A DNA stretch of 64,000 bases from Mesorhizobium hawassense. GTDB lineage: Bacteria; Pseudomonadota; Alphaproteobacteria; Rhizobiales; Rhizobiaceae. The stretch's first letter is position 1. Each line of letters begins with the position of its first letter. Location: the NCBI RefSeq assembly GCF_003289945.1, contig NZ_QMBP01000015.1, positions 101,022 through 165,021 of the forward strand, given 5' to 3'. Positions 17,406-25,416 of the stretch are shown piece by piece. A program made the position numbers and the translations under genes. Under the pieces are notes generated by a model that saw only the letters and a list, made by a program, of their open reading frames with translations, ran no database searches and was not told the DNA's origin.

Positions 17406-17587
17406 GTTTCCGCCGGTGATCCAATATTCCCTTCGCCCGCAATAGCATGGCGAAGCGCTGGTGCCACACTCGCGGACTTTGTGGCAAGCGCAAGGCGGCA
17501 CGTGCGCGCCGAGGAAGTCGCGCGCAAATGGGCGCCGCTGGCGGACGAAGCCGGGGAGGTGATGGGCTCGTTCGTGCTCGACGCAGA

Positions 17588-18469
17588 TTAGACGAAGAGG
17601 CCTCTTTCCCGTTCGACCGCCCTAGTGATGAAGTTCGCGACAAGCTGGACGCGGCGCAGCGGCCTCACCGATTCGTGATAGACCAGCCAGTAAGCGCGCC
17701 GGATGGGCGCCACCATGTCGACGGGCACGAGCTCCGGCATCGAACGGGCGACGAAAGTGTGCAGGATGCCGATGCCGGCGCCGGAGCGCACCGCTTCGGC
17801 CTGGCCGAGCGCCGAGGAGATGGCGAAGCTGGTGCGCCAGTCCGGGCTGAACTCGGCGGCATAGTCGAGCGAGGGGCTGACGATGAGGTCCGGCACATAG
17901 CCGATCAGCGTATGCCGGCCGAGATCTGTCGGCGCCCGTGGCAGGCCATTGGCCTCGGCATAGGCGCGGGAAGCGAACAGGCCGAGCGTGTAGTCGACCA
18001 GCTTGCCGGCCACCAGCCGGCCCTCGGTCGGCCGCTCGACGGTGATCGCGATATCGGCCTCGCGCCTGGACAGCGAGAAGGAGCGCGGCACCGGCACGAG
18101 CTGGATCGTGAGCTCGCGGTGCAGCGCAGTCAGTTCGCCGAGCCGCTTGGCCAGGAAGGCGACGCCGAAACCGTCTGGCGCGCCGATGCGCACGGTGCCG
18201 GAGACATCGTCGCCCTCGCCGGCAATGGTGGAGCGAGCCGCGATCATGTCGCCTTCCATGCGCTCGGCGATGTCGAGGAAGCGTTCGCCGGCCGGCGTCA
18301 GTTCGCTGCCGGTGGTCAGACGGCGGAAGAGTTTCGTGCGCAGCGCTTCCTCGAGCGCGGCGATGCGGCGCGACACGGTCGCGTGGTTGAGCTCCAGGCG
18401 TTTCGCCGCGCCGAGGATCTGGCCGGCGCGCGCCACGGCGAGGAAGATGCGGACGTCATCCCAGTTCAT
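17588..18469 (-). CDS. LysR-type transcriptional regulator (mmsA-linked)
   Basis: A 293-residue regulator with an N-terminal winged helix (MNWDDVRIFLAVARAGQILGAAKRLELNHATVSRRIAALEEAL) and the LysR effector domain from about 90. It is divergent from mmsA with 158 bases between, the usual LysR arrangement, so it probably controls mmsA in response to a valine or inositol degradation intermediate; the effector is inferred. The ending is in an Arg-rich tail. Confidence 0.9.
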   Translation of the reverse strand: MNWDDVRIFLAVARAGQILGAAKRLELNHATVSRRIAALEEALRTKLFRRLTTGSELTPAGERFLDIAERMEGDMIAARSTIAGEGDDVSGTVRIGAPDGFGVAFLAKRLGELTALHRELTIQLVPVPRSFSLSRREADIAITVERPTEGRLVAGKLVDYTLGLFASRAYAEANGLPRAPTDLGRHTLIGYVPDLIVSPSLDYAAEFSPDWRTSFAISSALGQAEAVRSGAGIGILHTFVARSMPELVPVDMVAPIRRAYWLVYHESVRPLRRVQLVANFITRAVERERGLFV

Positions 18470-18627
18470 CGGACCGGCCTGCCTTCAGCAATTCATCATT
18501 TGCGGCAATTAATGCACACCAGGTCATCGTTGTCTATTTTCCGCACAACGGTTGCGATCTTCCTCGCGTTGCCATCGCCACCGCAAAGGCGGACAATGCC
18601 ATCATCACCAAAACAGGGAGAGAAAGC

Positions 18628-20124
18628 ATGATCGAATACGGTCATTTCATCGGCGGCAAGCGTGTCGCCGGCACCAGCGGCCGCAAGCAGGATGTGATGC
18701 AGCCGATGGACGGTTCCGTGCGCGGCACGGTGGCACTGGCCTCGCAGGCGGAACTGCGCGCCGCGGTCGAGAACGCCAAGGCGGCGCAGCCCAAGTGGGC
18801 GGCCACCAACCCGCAGCGCCGCGTGCGCGTGTTGATGAAATTTCTCGAACTGGTCCAGCGCGACTATGACGAGCTGGCCGACATCCTGGCGCGCGAGCAT
18901 GGCAAGACGATCGCCGACGCCAAGGGCGACATCCAGCGCGGCCTCGAAGTGGTCGAGGTCTGCATCGGCGCGCCGCATATGATGAAGGGCGAGTTCACCG
19001 ACGGCGCCGGCCCCGGCATCGACGTCTATTCGATGCGCCAGCCGCTCGGCGTCGTCGCCGGCATCACCCCGTTCAACTTCCCGGCGATGATCCCGCTGTG
19101 GAAGATCGCTCCGGCGATCGCCTGCGGCAACGCCTTCATCCTGAAGCCGTCCGAGCGCGATCCGGGCGTGCCGATCCGCATTGCCGAACTGTTCCTCGAA
19201 GCGGGCCTGCCTGCCGGCATCCTCAACGTCGTCAACGGCGACAAGGAAGTGGTCGACGCCATCCTCGACGATCCGGACATCAAGGCCGTCGGCTTCGTCG
19301 GCTCGACGCCGATCGCCCACTACATCTATTCGCGCGGCACCGCCGCGGGCAAGCGCGTGCAGTGCTTCGGCGGCGCCAAGAACCACATGATCATCATGCC
19401 CGACGCCGATATGGACCAGACGGTCGATGCGCTCATCGGCGCCGGCTACGGTTCGGCCGGCGAACGCTGCATGGCGATCTCGGTGGCGGTCCCGGTCGGC
19501 AACGATACCGCCAACCGGCTGATGGAAAAGCTGGTGCCGCGCGTCGAAAGCCTGAAGGTCGGCCCCTCGACCGACTCCGCGGCCGATTTCGGCCCGCTGG
19601 TGACGGCGCAGGCGCTGGAGCGCGTCAAGGGCTATGTCGATATCGGCGTCAAGGAAGGCGCCAAGCTCGTCGTCGACGGCCGCGGCTTCAAGATGCAGGG
19701 CTATGAGAACGGCTACTATATGGGCGGCTGCCTGTTCGACAACGTGACGGCCGACATGCGCATCTACAAGGAAGAGATTTTTGGGCCGGTGCTCTCGGTG
19801 GTGCGCGCGCCGCGCTATGAGGATGCCATCAAGCTCACCAACGACCACGAGATGGGCAACGGCGTCGCCATCTTCACCCGCGACGGCGACGCCGCGCGTG
19901 ACTTCGCATCCAGAGTCCAGGTCGGCATGGTCGGCGTCAACGTGCCGATCCCGGTGCCGATCGCCTACTACACGTTCGGCGGCTGGAAGGCGTCGTCCTT
20001 CGGCGATCTCAACCAGCACGGCCCGGACGCGTTCCGCTTCTACACCAAGACCAAGACCGTTACCTCGCGTTGGCCGTCCGGCATCAAGGACGGAGCCGAG
20101 TTCGTCATCCCGACGATGAACTGA
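18628..20124 (+). CDS. mmsA: CoA-acylating methylmalonate-semialdehyde dehydrogenase
   Basis: This NAD-dependent enzyme turns methylmalonate semialdehyde to propionyl-CoA and malonate semialdehyde to acetyl-CoA, late steps of valine and myo-inositol breakdown. The 498-residue protein has the aldehyde dehydrogenase fold with FNFPAMIPLWKIAPAIACGN, the NAD motif GFVGSTPIAHYIY, and the catalytic Cys in GSAGERCMAIS near residue 285. The acceptor is CoA, as the family lacks the catalytic Glu of hydrolytic aldehyde dehydrogenases and has PDADMDQ here. Start ATG 18628 with AGGGAGAG upstream. A terminator hairpin follows. Confidence 0.95.
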   Translation: MIEYGHFIGGKRVAGTSGRKQDVMQPMDGSVRGTVALASQAELRAAVENAKAAQPKWAATNPQRRVRVLMKFLELVQRDYDELADILAREHGKTIADAKGDIQRGLEVVEVCIGAPHMMKGEFTDGAGPGIDVYSMRQPLGVVAGITPFNFPAMIPLWKIAPAIACGNAFILKPSERDPGVPIRIAELFLEAGLPAGILNVVNGDKEVVDAILDDPDIKAVGFVGSTPIAHYIYSRGTAAGKRVQCFGGAKNHMIIMPDADMDQTVDALIGAGYGSAGERCMAISVAVPVGNDTANRLMEKLVPRVESLKVGPSTDSAADFGPLVTAQALERVKGYVDIGVKEGAKLVVDGRGFKMQGYENGYYMGGCLFDNVTADMRIYKEEIFGPVLSVVRAPRYEDAIKLTNDHEMGNGVAIFTRDGDAARDFASRVQVGMVGVNVPIPVPIAYYTFGGWKASSFGDLNQHGPDAFRFYTKTKTVTSRWPSGIKDGAEFVIPTMN

Positions 20125-20150
20125 GCGGCAGTCTTATAAGCCAAGATTGA

Positions 20151-20181
20151 GAAGGCGCGGTGCAAACCGCGCTTTCTTTTT
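20151..20181 (+). terminator. Rho-independent terminator of mmsA
   Basis: Stem GAAGGCGCGGT / ACCGCGCTTTC with a GCAA-type loop (20151-20176) followed by a T run (CTTTTTAT). Confidence 0.85.
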
Positions 20182-20275
20182 ATGTGCGGCATGGTGCACG
20201 ACCTGGTCGCTGTGCAACTCCAGGTATGTTCGCCCCAAAGCGGCACGTCGAGAGAACATCCGCACCTTCTAATAA

Positions 20276-20296
20276 TTCCATCGCCGTGTGATGGAA
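20276..20296. promoter_or_regulatory. Inverted repeat upstream of secreted protein gene 1
   Basis: TTCCATC and GATGGAA flank a seven-base spacer, about 105 bases before the start of the next gene. It could be an operator; no promoter boxes were confidently placed. Confidence 0.35.
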
Positions 20297-20401
20297 CCAA
20301 CAGACCACCATGCGCCTTAGGCTGTATTCCTGCCTTGCGTGCAGGCAATCGAACAGCGCCGGTGACAGCCGGGGTTCTCGTCTGGCGCGAGGAGGTGTCG
20401 G

Positions 20402-20704
20402 ATGACACGATTTCTTATGGCGACGATGTTGGTTGCGGCGGCAACGGCTAGTGGAACCGCGGCAGCGGGCGCAGCCTCACAATGCGCTGCGCGAGCCGAC
20501 ATCATCAAGGCGCTTGGCGACAAGTACCATGAAAGCGAGGCCGGGCGCGGTCTGATCAACCCGAACGTCGTACTCGAGATTTTCGTGTCGGATCAGGGCA
20601 GCTGGACCGTGCTGGCCTCGGACACCAAAGGCCAGAGCTGCGTCCTGTCCGCCGGTGAGGGCTGGGACAGCCCGACGATCACCGCGGCGCTGCCGGGCGC
20701 CTGA
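20402..20704 (+). CDS. Small secreted protein, paralogue 1
   Basis: A 100-residue protein of unknown function. It starts with a signal peptide (MTRFLMATMLVAAATASGTAAAGA) and GGAGGT at 20391-20396 precedes the ATG. The mature part of about 76 residues holds two cysteines (QCAARADI and GQSCVL), probably forming a disulfide, and a C-terminal motif LEIFVSDQGSWTVL...DTKGQSCVLSAGEGW. This motif is shared with the next gene (20966-21283), showing the two are paralogues. Confidence 0.75.
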   Translation: MTRFLMATMLVAAATASGTAAAGAASQCAARADIIKALGDKYHESEAGRGLINPNVVLEIFVSDQGSWTVLASDTKGQSCVLSAGEGWDSPTITAALPGA

Positions 20705-20871
20705 AGCGCCACCGGGGAGTTGGGTCGAGCGCAACCACGGCGGCCGAGCCGCGAACTGCACCAAGGTGCTTTCCGAAGCGCCGCTTGTTTACGAGGCGAA
20801 GCTTCACCATATCGAATCCAGGGAGTCATGATCTCCCTGAGGACAGACCGGAAGCCATAAGGAGTGACGTG

Positions 20872-20913
20872 ATGAAGACGTCGAATCCGGCCTGGAGCCT
20901 TCCGGCACACTGA
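20872..20913 (+). CDS. Possible 13-codon leader ORF
   Basis: ATG followed by 12 sense codons and TGA (MKTSNPAWSLPAH), with AAGGAG seven bases before the ATG. It sits about 50 bases upstream of secreted paralogue 2. It could be a leader peptide or chance; no attenuation structure was demonstrated. Confidence 0.2.
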   Translation: MKTSNPAWSLPAH

Positions 20914-20965
20914 GGCGGCCGTATGTGCCTCCCTTGCCGGAATGCGAAGGCGAAGGAGGTGCCCC

Positions 20966-21283
20966 ATGGCACACGGATTTTCGTTTCGATGGATCAAGCT
21001 GGCGGCGGTCGGCGCCGTGATGGCTTTGCCGGCGTTCCCGGCGCAGTCGCAAGTCGTCTGCGGCGGCCACGACGTTCTGATCGCGCGGCTGGCCGCGGCA
21101 TTCGAGGAGAAGCGGCTCGGCTACGGCGTGGCCGGAGAAGTCGCCATCTTCGAGGTCTTCGTCTCGCCAAGTGGAACCTGGACCATGGTGATGACCGACG
21201 TTAAAGGCCAGAGCTGCATCCTTGCGGCGGGCGACGGATGGGAAGACACGCTGGCCACCGCCGTCAGACAGCCGGGCGGCTGA
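20966..21283 (+). CDS. Small secreted protein, paralogue 2
   Basis: A 105-residue exported protein. A full Shine-Dalgarno AAGGAGGT at 20953-20960, five bases ahead, fixes the ATG at 20966. The signal peptide runs to about PAFPAQSQ. The mature part has the same layout as paralogue 1: a Cys near the start (VVCGGHDVLIARLAAAF), then AIFEVFVSPSGTWTMVMTDVKGQSCILAAGDGW. The two genes are 261 bases apart, with no shared function known to me. Confidence 0.75.
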   Translation: MAHGFSFRWIKLAAVGAVMALPAFPAQSQVVCGGHDVLIARLAAAFEEKRLGYGVAGEVAIFEVFVSPSGTWTMVMTDVKGQSCILAAGDGWEDTLATAVRQPGG

Positions 21284-21308
21284 GACGCTTCAAACAGGTG
21301 CTGCCCTG

Positions 21309-21980
21309 CTAACGCGTCGCGGCCACTTCGGCGTGGCCGCGCAGCAGCGCCATCAGCTTCTTGGCGTCCTTGGCGGCGGCTTCCTCGTCGCCGTCGAGGA
21401 TGGAACGGATCAGCGCCACATGGTGCTCGGCCGACTCGGCAAGCCCGGTGTCGGCCTTGTAGCGATACCAGAAGCGACGGCTGTGTGTCTGCAAGGGGGC
21501 GGCGACGCGCGCCGCGAACGGATTGTCGGCGGCGATGGCCAGCGCTTCGTCGAGCGCCTTGTCGGCCTGGATGAAGGCAAGGACGTTGCCGGAGATCACC
21601 GCCTTCTGCATCGCCAGGGCCGCCTCGTGGAACAGGTCGGCCGCCTCGCGAGTGACGAAGCGGGCGGCCGAGCGGGCGAGCACCACCTCGATGCCGCGCC
21701 GCGCGTCGAGCACCCGCAGCCAGTCGCCGGCGTGAAGCGGCGCGACCGCGATGCCCGCGCGAGGCCTGATGTCGAGAAGTCCTTCCCAGGCCAACCGCTG
21801 GATCGCCTCGCGTACCGGGGTGCGGCCGAGACCAAGGCGATCGATCAACGCCCCCTCGGTGACGAAGCTCGACGGCGCCAGCTCGAGCGTGACGATCATA
21901 TGCTCCAACGCGCGATAAGCCTTGGTCGCCGCCGGCTCGAAGGCCGCGTTCGCGTCAGCGGATATCAGTGGGGAGATCAA
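21309..21980 (-). CDS. GntR-family regulator (FCD type) of the hydroxyproline cluster
   Basis: A regulator with a GntR winged helix near the N-terminus (AYRALEHMIVTLELAPSSFVTEGALIDRLGLGRTPVREAIQRLAWEGLL) and an FCD effector domain. The frame reaches an ATG at 22013, but AGGAG at 21988-21992 lies seven bases before an in-frame TTG at 21980; that start (223 residues) also leaves the palindrome 21992-22012 outside the gene, so it is preferred. It is divergent from the deaminase gene and likely represses the hydroxyproline operon, with hydroxyproline or an intermediate as inferred inducer. Confidence 0.88.
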   Translation of the reverse strand: MISPLISADANAAFEPAATKAYRALEHMIVTLELAPSSFVTEGALIDRLGLGRTPVREAIQRLAWEGLLDIRPRAGIAVAPLHAGDWLRVLDARRGIEVVLARSAARFVTREAADLFHEAALAMQKAVISGNVLAFIQADKALDEALAIAADNPFAARVAAPLQTHSRRFWYRYKADTGLAESAEHHVALIRSILDGDEEAAAKDAKKLMALLRGHAEVAATR

Positions 21981-21991
21981 TGACGGACTCC

Positions 21992-22068
21992 TGATATATT
22001 TTTCATATATCATAACGGATTCATCGTTGACAGGCCAACTCTTAATAGATATACGACTGATATATCAG
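21992..22068. promoter_or_regulatory. Divergent operators and promoter of the hydroxyproline cluster
   Basis: Two palindromes with the same core: TGATATAT-N5-ATATATCA at 21992-22012 and CTGATATATCAG at 22057-22068. Between them, on the plus strand, TTGACA at 22027-22032 and TATACG at 22050-22055 (17-base spacer) form a promoter for the deaminase gene. The second palindrome lies near the predicted transcription start, as expected for repression. Confidence 0.7.
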
Positions 22069-22081
22069 AGGAGAAAGAGCC

Positions 22082-23017
22082 ATGTGGACCGGAGTTTTCC
22101 CCGCAGTCACGACCAAATTCACCGCCGACGATCGCCTTGACCATGCCGAGATGGAGCGTTGCTACGGACTGCAGATGGAGGCCGGCTGCGACGGCATCGT
22201 CGTCTGCGGATCGCTCGGCGAGGGCCCGATGCTGTCGCATGACGAGAAGATCGAGGTGCTGAAGACGGCGCGGAAGGTCGCCGGCAAGAAGCCGGTGCTC
22301 TTGACCGTCAATGAGCCCGGCACTCGCGAGGCGGCAAGCATCGCCAGCCGCGCCGCCAAGGAAGGCGCCGATGGGCTGATGGTGGTGCCGAGCCCGATCT
22401 ACCACACCAACCCCGAAGAGACCGTCGCCGCTCTTCGTGCCGTCGCCGAAGCCGCCGACCTGCCGGTGATGATCTATTCGAACCGGCTCGCCTACCGGGT
22501 CGACGTCACCGTCGACCTGATGGAGGAGCTGGCGTCCGACAAGCGCTTCGTCGCCATCAAGGAATCGTCGGACGACATCCGCCGCTCGACTGAGATCATC
22601 AACCGCTTCGGCGACCGTTACGATCTCTTCACCGGCGTCGACAACCTCGCCTTCGAGGCGCTGTCGGTCGGCGCCATCGGCTGGGTCGCCGGCCTGGTCA
22701 CCGCATTCCCGCGCGAGACCGTCGCCATCTACCAGCTGATGCAGCAGGGCCGCCGCGAGGAGGCGCTGGCAATCTACCGCTGGTTCCGGCCCTTGCTCGA
22801 CCTCGATGTCTCGACCTATCTGGTCCAAAACATCAAGCTTGCCGAAGTGCTGGCGATCGGTACCAATGACCGCGTGCGCATGCCGCGCCAGCCGCTGTCG
22901 GGCGAACGCCGCAAGGCGGTCGAGACGATCGTCCGGGATGCGCTGGCGGTGCGGCCGAAGTTGCCGTCGCTCCAGGCAAGTGCTCGATCGACGGACAGAC
23001 TGGTGGCGGCCGAATAA
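22082..23017 (+). CDS. DapA-family aldolase/deaminase, probable pyrroline-4-hydroxy-2-carboxylate deaminase
   Basis: A 311-residue TIM-barrel lyase of the dihydrodipicolinate synthase family. The family motif GSLGEGPMLSHDEK and the Schiff-base lysine in RFVAIKESSDD (about 161) are present. In the known pathway, Pyr4H2C deaminase (LhpC type) converts 1-pyrroline-4-hydroxy-2-carboxylate to alpha-ketoglutarate semialdehyde and ammonia. The assignment rests on its place in an operon with a D-hydroxyproline dehydrogenase-like protein and an epimerase. Ahead of the start GAGGAGAAAG is a strong ribosome site. Confidence 0.85.
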   Translation: MWTGVFPAVTTKFTADDRLDHAEMERCYGLQMEAGCDGIVVCGSLGEGPMLSHDEKIEVLKTARKVAGKKPVLLTVNEPGTREAASIASRAAKEGADGLMVVPSPIYHTNPEETVAALRAVAEAADLPVMIYSNRLAYRVDVTVDLMEELASDKRFVAIKESSDDIRRSTEIINRFGDRYDLFTGVDNLAFEALSVGAIGWVAGLVTAFPRETVAIYQLMQQGRREEALAIYRWFRPLLDLDVSTYLVQNIKLAEVLAIGTNDRVRMPRQPLSGERRKAVETIVRDALAVRPKLPSLQASARSTDRLVAAE

Positions 23018-23031
23018 AGGACAGCCTTCAC

Positions 23032-24342
23032 GTGCCAGGAAATTCCAAATTCCCGGAACAGGAGCAACGCTCCGCCACTGGGGCAGCTTCTCCCCGTGAG
23101 CGGGGAGAAGGCGAAGACATCGCCATCATCGGTGGCGGCATCATCGGCATCTGCGCCGCGGCCCTGCTCTCCGAAGCAGGGCGAAGCGTCACCGTCTTCG
23201 ACCGTACCGGCATCTGCGAGGAGACGAGCTCCGGCAACGCCGCCGCCTTCGCCTTCTCCGACGTGCTGCCGCTGGCGCATAAAGGCATGATCCGGCAATT
23301 GCCGAAATGGCTCGCCGACCCGCTCGGGCCGTTGGCCATTCCGCCGGCCTACCTGCCGAAACTCCTGCCCTGGCTGATCCGCTTCTGGAGGGCGGGCGCG
23401 GCGAAGCATTACGAGACGAGCCTGGCAACGCAAGCCGGCATGATGAAGCTTGCCGAGGCCGAGTGGATGAGCCTGCTCGATCGCTCCGGCACGCGGCCGA
23501 TGCTGCGCGAGGAGGGTTCGCTGGAGTTCTATGAGAGCGAGGCAGAATTCCGCGCCTCGCTGCCCGGCTGGGCCGAGCGGCAGCGGTTCGGCATCGGCTT
23601 CCGCCATATCGAGGGCGAAGAGATGGCCGCGCTCCAGCCGGGTCTTTCGCCGCGCTTCGTCAAGGGCACCTTCGTGCCGGGCTGGAAGACGGTCGCCGAT
23701 CCGAAGCTGCTCGGCAAGGCGGTCTGGGCCTATGCGGAAAAGCTTGGTGCCCGTTTCGAGCATGCGCGGGTCGAACGCGTGGAGGCGGGTGCCGACGGCG
23801 CCACGATCGTGCTGGCCGATGGCACGAGGCGAACGGCAAGCAAGCTTGTGATCGCCGCCGGCGCCTGGTCGCATCTCCTGGCCAAGAATCTCGGCGACCG
23901 CATCCCGCTCGAAACCGAGCGCGGCTACAACACGACGCTGCCGTCGTCGGCTTTCGCCGTGAAGCGGCAGCTCATCTTTTCCGGGCACGGCTTCGTCATC
24001 ACCCCGCTGCAAACGGGCCTGCGCGTCGGCGGCGCCGTCGAGCTCGGCGGCATCGACCGGCCGCCCAACTTCGCCCGTTCCAAGGCGATGCTGGAGAAAG
24101 CAAAACGTTTCCTGCCCGGGCTCGACCCCTCGGGCGGCCGCGAATGGATGGGCTATCGCCCGTCGCTGCCGGACTCGCTGCCGGTGATCGGCGCGGCGCG
24201 CGCGCCAAATGTCTACTACGCTTTCGGCCACGGCCATCTCGGCCTTACCCAGTCGGCGGCGACCGGCCGCTTGATCCGCGATCTCGTTCTCGGGCAGACT
24301 CCGCCGCTCGACCTTACCCCGTTCCGCCCGCAGCGTTTCTGA
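23032..24342 (+). CDS. FAD-dependent oxidoreductase, probable cis-4-hydroxy-D-proline dehydrogenase
   Basis: A DadA-like flavoprotein of 436 residues. It would oxidise cis-4-hydroxy-D-proline to the pyrroline that the upstream enzyme deaminates. The FAD motif DIAIIGGGIIGICAAALLSEAG begins only at residue 29. The 28 residues before it come partly from the palindromic repeat at 23087-23110, which adds ASPRERGE in frame. The only available start is a GTG at 23032 with a distant AAGG; there is no start codon close to the Rossmann motif. The C-terminal part (GREWMGYRPSLPDSLPVIG, GHGHLGLTQSAATG) is typical. Confidence 0.85.
   Translation: MPGNSKFPEQEQRSATGAASPRERGEGEDIAIIGGGIIGICAAALLSEAGRSVTVFDRTGICEETSSGNAAAFAFSDVLPLAHKGMIRQLPKWLADPLGPLAIPPAYLPKLLPWLIRFWRAGAAKHYETSLATQAGMMKLAEAEWMSLLDRSGTRPMLREEGSLEFYESEAEFRASLPGWAERQRFGIGFRHIEGEEMAALQPGLSPRFVKGTFVPGWKTVADPKLLGKAVWAYAEKLGARFEHARVERVEAGADGATIVLADGTRRTASKLVIAAGAWSHLLAKNLGDRIPLETERGYNTTLPSSAFAVKRQLIFSGHGFVITPLQTGLRVGGAVELGGIDRPPNFARSKAMLEKAKRFLPGLDPSGGREWMGYRPSLPDSLPVIGAARAPNVYYAFGHGHLGLTQSAATGRLIRDLVLGQTPPLDLTPFRPQRF
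23087..23110. repeat. Palindromic repeat inside the dehydrogenase gene
   Basis: CTTCTCCCCG-TGAG-CGGGGAGAAG forms a perfect 10-bp stem, the same core as the intergenic palindromes at 10761-10788 and 10857-10884. It lies in the 5' end of the coding region and stays in frame. Confidence 0.8.
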
Positions 24343-24348
24343 TCTCTT

Positions 24349-24403
24349 TGTTTTGACGCAATTCCGGACGGAAAACCGCTTCACACTTTTCCTGAAATTG
24401 CCT
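24349..24403. repeat. Dispersed repeat, family B copy 1
   Basis: Contains AATTCCGGACGGAAAACCGC and CACACTTTTCCTGAAATTG. Closely related copies are at 38646, 42157, 58596 and 61584. The ends (CAATTCC / GAAATTG) are inverted, so the unit can fold. It fills the gap before the epimerase gene. Confidence 0.75.
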
Positions 24404-24414
24404 TAGGAAGCATC

Positions 24415-25416
24415 ATGGCCAAAAAATCTTTCTTCTGCATCGACGGCCACACCTGCGGCAATCCGGTGCGTCTCGTCGCCGGCGGCGGGCCGTTGCTCGA
24501 GGGCTCGACGATGATGGAGCGCCGGGCGCATTTCCTCGCCGAGTACGACTGGATCCGCACCGGACTGATGTTCGAGCCGCGCGGCCATGACGTGATGTCG
24601 GGCTCGATCCTGTATCCGCCGACGCGCGAGGATTGCGACATCGCCATCCTGTTCATCGAGACATCAGGCTGCCTGCCTATGTGCGGCCACGGCACGATCG
24701 GCACGGTCACGATGGCGATCGAGCATGGGCTGGTGAAGCCGAAGACGCCGGGCGTGCTTCGGCTCGACACGCCGGCCGGCCTCGTCATCGCCGAATATAA
24801 GCAGGTCGGCGAATATGTCGAGGAGGTGCGCATCACCAACGTACCGTCCTTCCTCTACGCCGAAGGCCTGACCGTCGAATGCCCAGTGCTCGGCGAGATC
24901 AGCGTCGACGTCGCCTATGGCGGCAATTTCTACGCCATCGTCGAGCCGCAAAAGAACTACCAGGACATGGCCGATTACACGGCCGGCGACTTCATCGCGT
25001 GGAGCCCGGTTGTGCGGCAGCGTCTCAACGAGAAATTTTCCTTCGTGCATCCGGAGAATCCCGGCATCAACCGGCTGTCGCACATGCTGTGGACGGGCAA
25101 GCCGAAACACGCGGAAGCCGATGCGCGCAACGCCGTGTTCTATGGCGACAAGGCGATCGACCGTTCGCCTTGCGGCACCGGCACCTCGGCGCGGATGGCG
25201 CAGCTTCACGCCAAGGGCAAGCTCAAACCGGGCGACAGCTTCGTGCATGAATCGATCATCGGCTCGCTGTTCAAGGGCAGGGTCGAGAAAGAGGTCAGCG
25301 TCGCGGGCAAGCCGGCGATCATTCCCTCGATCGGAGGCTGGGCGCGCATGACCGGGCTCAACACCATCTTCATCGACGACCGCGATCCGTTCGCACATGG
25401 GTTCATCGTCAGCTGA
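24415..25416 (+). CDS. 4-hydroxyproline epimerase (proline racemase family)
   Basis: A 333-residue cofactor-independent epimerase that converts trans-4-hydroxy-L-proline to cis-4-hydroxy-D-proline using two cysteines. Both are here: the first in LPMCGHGTIG (about residue 86) and the second in SPCGTGTSARMA (about 254). Retention of the second Cys argues against the 3-hydroxyproline dehydratase branch, where it is Thr. It is the third structural gene of the cluster, closing the pathway up to alpha-ketoglutarate semialdehyde; the dehydrogenase for that last compound is not in this window. Its stop overlaps the convergent LysR gene by eight bases. Confidence 0.92.
   Translation: MAKKSFFCIDGHTCGNPVRLVAGGGPLLEGSTMMERRAHFLAEYDWIRTGLMFEPRGHDVMSGSILYPPTREDCDIAILFIETSGCLPMCGHGTIGTVTMAIEHGLVKPKTPGVLRLDTPAGLVIAEYKQVGEYVEEVRITNVPSFLYAEGLTVECPVLGEISVDVAYGGNFYAIVEPQKNYQDMADYTAGDFIAWSPVVRQRLNEKFSFVHPENPGINRLSHMLWTGKPKHAEADARNAVFYGDKAIDRSPCGTGTSARMAQLHAKGKLKPGDSFVHESIIGSLFKGRVEKEVSVAGKPAIIPSIGGWARMTGLNTIFIDDRDPFAHGFIVS

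Noticed and set aside
18496..20019. 507-codon minus-strand frame opposite mmsA
   Set aside because: Antisense shadow of a strongly conserved dehydrogenase.
22816..24384. 522-codon minus-strand frame opposite the FAD gene
   Set aside because: Shadow frame; the plus strand has the FAD motif and operon context.
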